Source of the DNA: Myxococcales bacterium | GTDB taxonomy: Bacteria; Myxococcota_A; Polyangia; Polyangiales; Houyiibacteriaceae | Direction of reading: 5' to 3' | NCBI GenBank assembly: GCA_013002645.1 | Contig: JABDJF010000258.1 | Span: 1 to 7,296, forward strand | Length of the DNA: 7,296 nucleotides | Shown here: one piece after another, positions 1 through 5,907 of the stretch | Numbering within the stretch: the first letter of the stretch is position 1 | Layout: each line of letters opens with the position of its first letter | Notes under the pieces: generated by a model | Told to the model about the DNA's origin: nothing | Seen by the model: the letters and a program-made list of their open reading frames with translations, nothing else | The model's database searches: none | Translations under genes and position numbers: made by a program

Positions 1-2
1 CT

Positions 3-1154
3 ATGGACGCGATGAGATTGGGGCTGTGGGCCGGCGCCGCTGCGACGGGCGCCATCGGGTGGAGTGGACGCTTTGAACATCTTCCGATTGCGGCGCTGGT
101 CCTTGTGCTCTGGCGGTGGAGCCGGTCGCGACTCGAAGCCTTGGGTGTCGGCGCGGCCTACTACGGGGCTGCGAGCGTCGGATGGATTCCGGCCTCGTCG
201 AGGTTCTTTGGGTCGGAATCGGGCCCCTCGAGGACGGCCATTTTGATCTGGCTCGGTGCTGCCGCCCTCCTTGCGCTGCCGTGGGGCTTTCTTTGGTCGG
301 AGCAATTCGCCGTGAGCGCCGTGTCGCGTCTGGTGCGCGGCGCTGCGCTCGGGCTTGTGCTCATGGTGCCCCCGCTCGGGCTCGTGAGTTGGTCCAATCC
401 CTGGGTCGCGGGCGCGGCTCTGCTGCCTGGGCTTGGTTGCTTCGGGTTTGGGCTTTTGACCTTGAGCGTGTTTGCGCCGGGCGCGCGGAGCTGGCCCGGG
501 TGGTTGGCGGTGTTCTTCGTTGTGTCGGCGGTGGCGTGCGCGCGGCATGAGCCTGTTGCTCATCGCGACTGGGTCGGCGTCTCGACGCGGTACGGTCGGC
601 TCACCGAGGTCGGCGTAGAAGCGCGATACGATCGCGCCATCTCGTCGGGTCAAGTGGCGGCGCGCACTGGGGCCAAGGTCGTCTTGTTCCCGGAAGGCGG
701 CGGGGGGCGATGGACGCCGAGCGGCGCCGCGCTGTGGGAAGCGCAGGCTGCGGAGTCGGGTCGGGTGCTGTTCGTCGGCGCACTCCAAGCGCGTGAGGGC
801 GTGCGCCGCAATGGACTTGGGATCGCGGGGGAGGGCGAAGCCGGGTTTTGGCCACAGCGGCTTCCGGCGCCCCTCGGAATGTGGGCGCCTTGGCGACCCG
901 AGCACGTGCGAAGCGATCTCTTCGGTTCGAGCGTGGCCGATATCCTCGGACATCGCGTGGCGATGCTTGTTTGCTTTGAGCAGTTCGTGTCTTGGCCAGC
1001 ACTTCAAAGCGCGGTCGAGGGTGCGGAGATCGTGTTTGCACCCGCCAACCTCTGGTTCGCACGCGGCACGAACCTGAGCGCTGTCCGCGACGTGACGCTT
1101 CAGAGCTGGGCGGCGCTCATGGGCTGGTCGGTGGTGGAGGCGATCAATGGCTAG
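3..1154 (+). CDS. TraB/Lnt-like membrane carbon-nitrogen hydrolase (5' end uncertain)
   Basis: The 383-residue product has a hydrophobic N-terminal half (about residues 5-20, 28-37, 80-98, 112-128, 135-156 and 165-180) followed by a carbon-nitrogen hydrolase domain (about 188-383). The nucleophile elbow VCFEQ gives Cys324, and FPEGGGGRW gives Glu231. This layout is that of apolipoprotein N-acyltransferase (Lnt). The GWSG start, the PQRLPAPLGMWAPW segment and the WPALQS stretch after the Cys are, from memory, closer to TraB of Agrobacterium/Rhizobium conjugation operons. The lysine expected in the Lnt YxKxxLVPFGE motif is missing; residues 282-287 read FWPQRL. The protein ends right after EAING, without the C-terminal tail of Lnt. 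ATG codons at 3 and 12 are both possible, and the true start could lie upstream because the frame is open to the window edge. The next gene follows after 22 bases. The CN-hydrolase family is fairly sure; TraB kinship is likely; the substrate is unknown. Confidence 0.72.
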   Translation: MDAMRLGLWAGAAATGAIGWSGRFEHLPIAALVLVLWRWSRSRLEALGVGAAYYGAASVGWIPASSRFFGSESGPSRTAILIWLGAAALLALPWGFLWSEQFAVSAVSRLVRGAALGLVLMVPPLGLVSWSNPWVAGAALLPGLGCFGFGLLTLSVFAPGARSWPGWLAVFFVVSAVACARHEPVAHRDWVGVSTRYGRLTEVGVEARYDRAISSGQVAARTGAKVVLFPEGGGGRWTPSGAALWEAQAAESGRVLFVGALQAREGVRRNGLGIAGEGEAGFWPQRLPAPLGMWAPWRPEHVRSDLFGSSVADILGHRVAMLVCFEQFVSWPALQSAVEGAEIVFAPANLWFARGTNLSAVRDVTLQSWAALMGWSVVEAING

Positions 1155-1162
1155 CCGTCTTA

Positions 1163-1171
1163 AAGAAGGAG
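1163..1171 (+). promoter_or_regulatory. Shine-Dalgarno site that sets the start of the lipoprotein gene
   Basis: AAGAAGGAG lies 5 bases before the GTG at 1177. It supports this GTG over the in-frame ATG at 1147, which overlaps the end of the preceding gene and would add ten residues, three of them basic, in front of the hydrophobic signal. Confidence 0.7.
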
Positions 1172-1176
1172 CGCGA

Positions 1177-1593
1177 GTGCGATGTCTCGCGGTAGTTTTG
1201 TTGTGCCTAATGGGCTGTGCGCACCGGCGCGCGGCCGACGAAGTGCGCTACGAGCCGCCCGAGCTCACGACCTGGGCCGACCAACTCGGCTCGATCCTCG
1301 AGCCTGCGCAGGCGTGCGTGGCACGGCACCCGGCGCCCGATGCCGTCATCGTCGCGGTGCGAATTTTGGGGACCGGGGAGATTGCGGTGATGACGCGGAC
1401 CGCGGAGCAGACCGTCCTGTGCGTTCACGATGGGGTTCATGTCGTGCATCAGGCCCGGATTTCCTTAGATACCGCGGCGCTCCCGTTTGTGCGTCTCGGT
1501 GCGATTGCCCCGGCTCCGATCGAGTGTCACGGGTTGAGGCCGTTGCGATGGGGCTCCGCGTTCATAGGATGGCTCCTCGAGCCGAGGTGCTAG
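1177..1593 (+). CDS. Small lipoprotein of unknown function
   Basis: The product is 138 residues with a short lipoprotein signal (VRCLAVVLLCLMGC): the lipobox LMGC puts the lipidated Cys at residue 14. Ala at +2 would allow outer-membrane sorting under the E. coli rule, which is not proven for this group. The mature part has four more cysteines (47, 82, 117, 138) that could form two disulfides. The centre, from CVARHP through VAVRILGTGEIAV to VLCV, faintly recalls the strand pattern of the TonB/AgmX C-terminal fold of myxobacterial gliding proteins. I regard this as weak. The GTG start is chosen for its strong ribosome binding site; an ATG at 1147 is the alternative. The stop codon at 1591-1593 is two bases before the next start, so translation is probably coupled. 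I do not recognise the family. Confidence 0.75.
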   Translation: MRCLAVVLLCLMGCAHRRAADEVRYEPPELTTWADQLGSILEPAQACVARHPAPDAVIVAVRILGTGEIAVMTRTAEQTVLCVHDGVHVVHQARISLDTAALPFVRLGAIAPAPIECHGLRPLRWGSAFIGWLLEPRC

Positions 1594-1595
1594 TC

Positions 1596-3239
1596 GTGAA
1601 CACGGGCCTTCGGACGAATGTAAGCTACCTCACAAATCAGGGGCTGAAGGCGATCTGGGTGGCGTGGGCCGGATGGGCGGCGATCGCGTCTGCGGTGCAT
1701 GCGCAGCCCCTTGAAGTTCGCGTCGTGATCCCCGTCGTCATCGAGAGCGCGGGACGTGGTTCGGAAGCGTTTCGACGAAGCGCGCAGATCCGTAGCGCAC
1801 GTCAGGGCGAGTTTCTGAGCGTCGAACAAACGGCCGCGGAGTTTGATGCGCGTGCGAGCGCGGCGCCGATCGAGCTTGATGCCGAAGACATCGACCGGTG
1901 GCTCGACCACAAGGAAGCCGCCACCAAGCACCTGGCGCATCAAGACTATGCGCGTGCGGCCGCGTCGCTCAAAGCCGCCCAAGAGGTGAGTGAGCGGGCG
2001 ATTGAAGCCCTGAACCGTGAGACCGCGATGGCAAGGACGGTGCTCGATACCTGCCTCTACGTCGTGATGGGGCTTTGGGAGACGGGGAAGACCGCGCAGG
2101 CCGAGGAGCAGGCGCGCGAGTGTCGGCGTCTGGTGCCTCAGATCCAACCCACGATGACGCTTCACACCCCGACCGTTCGAAGCATCATCGAGCAGATCGA
2201 TCGGGAGCGGCAGCTCGAAGCCTCGGCGACGCTGGAGGTGAAGTCCCCCGAGCAAGGATGTTTGGTCCGCCTGAACGGCCTTCATCTCGGCACGACCCCC
2301 TTCATGATGGCGGAGCTCATTCCGGGTGAGTACCGGGTCCAAGTCGAGTGCGACAAAGACCGGCCGGGGAGGGTGCACCGAATCGTGCTTCATTCCGATC
2401 AAACCCTGTGGATCGATCCGACCCTCGACGATGCGGTGCGCACCGATCCCGAGGTGCACCTCTTCTACGCGTCCGAAGACGCGTTCGCTGAACACGGGAC
2501 CCAACATGCGCAGGGGCTCGCCCGAATGGTGGGCGTGACCACAGTGATTCTCGTGGCTCCGTACGAGATGGCGCGGGTGGACCGTGACGCGGGGGAAGTG
2601 GGATCGGTGCCCCTTCGGGCGGATGGAAGTGCGCTCGTCGCGGTCGATCAGATCCTTCGCATTGAAGTGCGCGAGCCGAGCGAGAAGAAACGCGCCACAA
2701 AGAGCCATGAGTTCGGCCGGCGTCGCACGCGAAGAGCGGTCGGCGGGACGCTTGCCGGAGCGGGCGCGGCGAGTCTCGTGATCGCGGCCGGGCTCTACGC
2801 CTGGCGCGTGAACAAGGGAAACGAGTTTGCGCAGAGTACCCCAGGGACGCCTGAATACGCGTCGGCGCGCCAGCGTTGGGAGGACGCCCGTCTCGGTGTG
2901 ATGCTCGCGGCGCCCCTCGGGGCCGTGTTGCTCACCGCGGGTGAGGCGCTCACCTACGAACCGATTTCACGGTTGCCGCCGTGGGTCTGGGGAGCGGGCG
3001 CGGCCGGGGTTGGGCTTTTGACCTGGGGCATTGTGGAGATGGCGATCGCCGATCGCTGCGATCGCGATCTCACGATCACGACGGCGTGCATCTCGGGTCA
3101 GGAATCGATCGACCGAGGGGTGTTGCTCTTGAGTGCCGGTGTCCCGCTGGCCTTTCTTCCGGTGTGGGCGCTGACAAAGCGATCGAAGATCGAGATTCAG
3201 GCCCAGGGAGCCGGGCTGATGGTGAGAGGGGAGTTCTAG
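1596..3239 (+). CDS. Secreted PEGA-domain protein with TPR-like helices and C-terminal membrane segments
   Basis: The product is 547 residues from a GTG start preceded by GAGGTG (1584-1589, 6-base spacing). A signal peptide covers 1-36, with likely cleavage at VHA/QP. Residues 106-180 form helices of TPR type (KEAATKHLAHQDYARAAASL, then WETGKTAQAEEQARECRRL). Residues 210-275 are a PEGA domain: ATLEVKSPEQGCLVRLNG, LGTTPF, then LIPGEYRVQVEC. Residues 280-360 are an unassigned beta-rich part. After a basic stretch (KKRATKSHEFGRRRTRR, 364-380) come four Gly/Ala-rich hydrophobic segments near 382-403, 433-453, 462-483 and 508-526. PEGA domains are small surface or envelope beta modules common in Myxococcota, often next to TPRs; their ligands are mostly unknown. 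The open frame extends upstream to an ATG at 1182, but that part lies over the lipoprotein gene in another frame and has no signal, so it is not used. A role in envelope structure or sensing is inferred. Confidence 0.85.
   Translation: MNTGLRTNVSYLTNQGLKAIWVAWAGWAAIASAVHAQPLEVRVVIPVVIESAGRGSEAFRRSAQIRSARQGEFLSVEQTAAEFDARASAAPIELDAEDIDRWLDHKEAATKHLAHQDYARAAASLKAAQEVSERAIEALNRETAMARTVLDTCLYVVMGLWETGKTAQAEEQARECRRLVPQIQPTMTLHTPTVRSIIEQIDRERQLEASATLEVKSPEQGCLVRLNGLHLGTTPFMMAELIPGEYRVQVECDKDRPGRVHRIVLHSDQTLWIDPTLDDAVRTDPEVHLFYASEDAFAEHGTQHAQGLARMVGVTTVILVAPYEMARVDRDAGEVGSVPLRADGSALVAVDQILRIEVREPSEKKRATKSHEFGRRRTRRAVGGTLAGAGAASLVIAAGLYAWRVNKGNEFAQSTPGTPEYASARQRWEDARLGVMLAAPLGAVLLTAGEALTYEPISRLPPWVWGAGAAGVGLLTWGIVEMAIADRCDRDLTITTACISGQESIDRGVLLLSAGVPLAFLPVWALTKRSKIEIQAQGAGLMVRGEF
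3226..3233 (+). promoter_or_regulatory. Shine-Dalgarno site for the MopE-motif lipoprotein gene
   Basis: GAGGGGAG lies 8 bases before the GTG at 3242, inside the end of the preceding gene. It supports the GTG as start although the frame is open upstream to 2981. Confidence 0.65.
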
Positions 3240-3241
3240 TC

Positions 3242-4990
3242 GTGGAAGTTCGAATAGCGATCGCGTGGTGCGTGGCAGCCTCAGTCGGCCTTGGAGCGAC
3301 TGGATGTGATTCGGGGCCTTGTCCTTCGGGAAGCGTTCTCGTTGATAACGCCTGCATCGCGATCGACGATCAGAGCTGTGCCGAGCCAACGGCGCTTTAT
3401 CGCGATGTCGACGGGGACGGGTTTGGAGATCCGAGTGAGGTCAGCGCGGGCTGCGCACGCGCCGGGTTTTCGGAGACGGCGGACGACTGCGACGATTCGG
3501 ACCCGAACGCGCATCCCGGGGCGCCCGAGCAGTGCAATGGCGTCGATGATGATTGTGACGGGGTCATCGACGACGATCCCGAAGTCCTCACCTGGTACCG
3601 CGACTTCGACGGCGACGGGTACGGCGCGGACGGGTTCGAGACGGAGTCTTGCGTGCAGCCGCCTGGCTACGTTTCGAACGCCGCCGACTGTAACGATGAG
3701 ACCCGCGAGGTGAGCCCGGTGGCTCCGGAGCTCTGTAACGAGGTCGATGACGACTGCAGTGGCCTCCCGGACGACGGACCCCGGATGGAGTGCGCGCTCG
3801 GCGAGACGGTGGAGTGTACGACCGAATGCGGGAGCGTGGGGAGCGCCTCGTGCACGCCCGAGTGCCGAGTAGGACCTGAGTGCGTGCCGCCGATCGAAGC
3901 CTGTAACGCTGTCGATGACGACTGCGACGGGGTGACGGACGAGGGGCTCTTGACCGCGAGTGTCATGGGCACCGTCGACATGCACCAAGACGGGATGACG
4001 GAGACCTCGGCACGACTGGTGTTGGCCCAAAACGGTCTCTTCTTGTTCTACTTCGGGCGACACCGGATCTCGGGGACTCTCGACTACAACGTGCGTTTGT
4101 ACGTCGTGAAGATCGGGGACGACGGTCGTGCGGTCGGCACGCCGACGCTCATCCGGGAGAGCCCCGCCGGGGAGGGGACCGGACCGATTCATGTGGTCAC
4201 CGTGGGCTACTCGGCCTACGTGGCGATTCCTCCGACCGAGGCGGGGCCGGAGCTTCTTCGGGTGAGCTTGGTGGACCTCTTCGAGGTGACCTCGGTCGGG
4301 AGGACCCCCGTTGGGCGATGGTCCTGGCAGGGGCACTGTTTGGCTTCCGATGGCGAGACCGTGGCCTGGGGGAACATCTACTGGGACCGTCTTCAGGGCC
4401 AAGCGCCGGTGCGGGCCGACTTCCTGGTGTCGTTTTACGACAACGCCCTTTCCGAGGGTGCCGCCCACGGTGCGAGCTTGGTGCGGGCCAACACCGAGAG
4501 CCTGCGCTGTGGGCTCCTCGAGCCGCGCGGTTCCGGTAACCAGTGGGTCGCGTCGTTCTACGCCGATGGCGCCCTGCACGTTCAGGCACTGACCGCTCAG
4601 GATGGGATCCTCGACGGATTGGAGGTGCAATACCCCTCCTCGGCGGTCACGCCGATCTTGAGATGGGATGCCGGTGGGCATGTCATGGTCTCGACCGATG
4701 GCTTCGGGGAGGGGGCGCGCCGCTACGCCGTTGCAGATCGCTTCATCCTCGAAGACTCGGTGAGCGGATTTGCGGGCGATGCCTCAGGCGGCTCGCTCAT
4801 CGAGGGCGGCGCGCTCCTGACGACGACGACCGACGGGGTCGACATCCGACAGAGCGGAGATCTGGAAGCATTCCTCCAGTACCTGACCCCGGGGCGGGTC
4901 GATACAGTTGTGGCGCACGAGGGCCGGATTCTCACCGCCGATGCGCCGCCCGATGGCATGGTCACACTCCAGGAGCTCGGGTGTCCCTGA
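3242..4990 (+). CDS. Lipoprotein with MopE-type Asp/Cys metal-binding motifs and a long unassigned C-terminal domain
   Basis: The product is 582 residues. The signal ends in LGATGC, which makes Cys22 the lipidated residue. Asp at +2 would hold a lipoprotein in the inner membrane in E. coli; this is untested here. Residues 53-235 carry the motifs of the putative metal-binding family named after Methylococcus MopE: YRDVDGDGFGD (53-63), DCDDSDPNAHPGAPEQCNGVDDDCDG (82-107), WYRDFDGDGYG (118-128), DCNDETREVSPVAPELCNEVDDDCSG (149-174) and a last half-unit, EACNAVDDDCDG (219-230). The Asp-rich DxDGDG loops suggest Ca2+ binding and the paired cysteines suggest disulfides. Copper binding is known for MopE itself, not shown for these repeats. 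Residues 236-582 have almost no cysteines (three) and show recurring beta-strand pairs, as in a propeller, but no family is recognised. The GTG start has a good ribosome binding site. The 3' end overlaps the start of the next gene. Confidence 0.86.
   Translation: MEVRIAIAWCVAASVGLGATGCDSGPCPSGSVLVDNACIAIDDQSCAEPTALYRDVDGDGFGDPSEVSAGCARAGFSETADDCDDSDPNAHPGAPEQCNGVDDDCDGVIDDDPEVLTWYRDFDGDGYGADGFETESCVQPPGYVSNAADCNDETREVSPVAPELCNEVDDDCSGLPDDGPRMECALGETVECTTECGSVGSASCTPECRVGPECVPPIEACNAVDDDCDGVTDEGLLTASVMGTVDMHQDGMTETSARLVLAQNGLFLFYFGRHRISGTLDYNVRLYVVKIGDDGRAVGTPTLIRESPAGEGTGPIHVVTVGYSAYVAIPPTEAGPELLRVSLVDLFEVTSVGRTPVGRWSWQGHCLASDGETVAWGNIYWDRLQGQAPVRADFLVSFYDNALSEGAAHGASLVRANTESLRCGLLEPRGSGNQWVASFYADGALHVQALTAQDGILDGLEVQYPSSAVTPILRWDAGGHVMVSTDGFGEGARRYAVADRFILEDSVSGFAGDASGGSLIEGGALLTTTTDGVDIRQSGDLEAFLQYLTPGRVDTVVAHEGRILTADAPPDGMVTLQELGCP
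3398..3946 (+). repeat. In-gene tandem MopE motif units (about two and a half)
   Basis: Two full units (3398-3580 and 3596-3781) encode a YRD-DGDG-G loop followed by DC-(D/N)D-AP-(Q/L)CN-VDDDC. A third half-unit (3878-3946) keeps only the ACN-VDDDCDG part. At DNA level 3733-3757 and 3901-3925 match at 23 of 25 bases: CTGTAACG, two variable bases, then GTCGATGACGACTGC. The two copies are 168 bases apart, a whole number of codons, so the repeat has kept frame. An insert of different Cys-rich sequence (about residues 182-212) separates the second unit and the half-unit. Confidence 0.8.
4971..4975 (+). promoter_or_regulatory. Shine-Dalgarno site before the second PEGA gene
   Basis: AGGAG is 5 bases before a GTG at 4981 and 14 bases before the ATG at 4990. 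The spacing favours GTG 4981, while the ATG shares a TGATG stop/start with the preceding gene. Both give a usable signal peptide. Confidence 0.5.
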
Positions 4991-5907
4991 TGGGTCGAAA
5001 GGTTTCTTACGTCGGTCTGCTTCTGCTCGGTCTGGCCATCGCCGACGTTGCCGAAGCGGAGGCGGATCCAACCACGATCGGGTTTCTCACCCCGGCCGAT
5101 CAAGGGGGTGCACATCTCGAATCTCTGCGAGAAACGGCGCGTTCGGCGTTGAAAAGAAAAGGCATTTCGGTAAAGCGCGTGGACCTGGGCTGCGAGCCGG
5201 ATGCCGAATGCATGCGGGGTGCACTCCGCGGCGCGGGCGTGGACGTCGGGCTCTTCGTCTGGGTCTGGGAGCCGACGGCGGCTCGGCCGGAGGCGGTCGT
5301 GGGCGCGATGCTCAAGGAGGCGGGTGGCGTCGCTGGGTTCGATGAAGTGGCCGAAGAACGGTCCTGTCCGGCCGCCGAGTGTCGGGGTGTGATCGCCGGG
5401 CTGGTGGAGGAGCTCCTTGAGCATTGGCCCGAGCGGGCAGGGACACGGGTGCGTCTGACCGGCACCCCGCGCGGCGCCGCCGTGTTCGACGGCGCCAGTC
5501 TCGTCGGGACGGTACCTGGGGAGTTCCTGCTGCGCCGGGGCGAGCACCGGCTTCGGATTGCCAAAAAAGGCTATGAACCCGAAATCGTCCTCGTCGATGC
5601 GGGGCTGAGCCCCGAGGACGCGAGGCGGGTCGATTTGGTCCCCCTGGTGGAGTCCACGGGACCGGTTGATGGGAAAAGGCCAAGGCGGGCGGCCATGATC
5701 GCGAGCGGGGTAGCGCTCCTCATGGGCGGAGGCGCCTTGATCGGGCTCGGAGGCGCCTCCTACCGGAGGAGCGGCGGTTGCGAGGGGACGATGCCCTGCC
5801 AAAGCTACACGCCCACCAACGCGGGTGCCGGCGTGATGATCGGATTCGGTGTGGCGAGCGTCGGAGGGGGGCTTGGGCTCTTGATTAGAGGGATTCGGAA
5901 TCGATGA
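4981..5907 (+). CDS. Secreted PEGA-domain protein with two C-terminal membrane segments
   Basis: The product is 308 residues from GTG 4981 (305 from ATG 4990). A signal peptide covers about 1-28 (VGLLLLGLAIADVAEAEA). Residues 30-150 form an alpha/beta region with IGFLTPAD, the pairs Cys71/Cys77 and Cys129/Cys134, and GVDVGLFVWVW. The order of elements recalls the CsgG/TolB-like N-terminal domains often joined to PEGA modules in Myxococcota, but this is a guess from pattern. Residues 156-221 are a PEGA domain: RVRLTGTPRGAAVFDG, LVGTVPGEF, then GEHRLRIAKKGYEPE. After a basic KRPRR the chain ends with two Gly-rich hydrophobic segments (236-259 and 281-304), joined by a loop with Cys267 and Cys273. 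The gene overlaps the MopE-motif gene upstream by 10 bases (or 1 with the ATG) and the next gene by 4 (ATGA), so it is translationally coupled on both sides. Function unknown; an envelope-exposed role is inferred. Confidence 0.84.
   Translation: MSLMGRKVSYVGLLLLGLAIADVAEAEADPTTIGFLTPADQGGAHLESLRETARSALKRKGISVKRVDLGCEPDAECMRGALRGAGVDVGLFVWVWEPTAARPEAVVGAMLKEAGGVAGFDEVAEERSCPAAECRGVIAGLVEELLEHWPERAGTRVRLTGTPRGAAVFDGASLVGTVPGEFLLRRGEHRLRIAKKGYEPEIVLVDAGLSPEDARRVDLVPLVESTGPVDGKRPRRAAMIASGVALLMGGGALIGLGGASYRRSGGCEGTMPCQSYTPTNAGAGVMIGFGVASVGGGLGLLIRGIRNR

Noticed and set aside
601..1062. Open frame of 153 codons on the - strand within the hydrolase gene
   Set aside because: Very Arg/Pro-rich translation, antisense to the conserved Glu and Cys motifs of the hydrolase; a shadow frame.
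1182..1595. Upstream extension of the first PEGA gene to an ATG at 1182
   Set aside because: The extension lies over the lipoprotein gene in a different frame, has Arg-rich low-sense translation and would bury the signal peptide in the middle of the protein.
1590..2708. Open frame of 372 codons on the - strand opposite the first PEGA gene
   Set aside because: Arg/His-rich translation with no recognisable motif, fully antisense to a gene with signal peptide, PEGA domain and membrane segments.
3398..3946. CRISPR-like or non-coding tandem repeat
   Set aside because: The repeats are in frame, encode the MopE Asp/Cys motifs and have no regular spacers.
3281..4681. Long open frame (466 codons) on the - strand opposite the MopE-motif gene
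   Set aside because: It lies wholly antisense to a gene with a clear lipoprotein signal and family motifs. High GC and the Asp/Gly codons of the sense gene remove stops on the other strand. The translation has no domain or signal.
4723..5802. Open frame of 359 codons on the - strand across the MopE-motif and second PEGA genes
   Set aside because: It spans the border of two real sense genes and its translation shows no coherent protein features.
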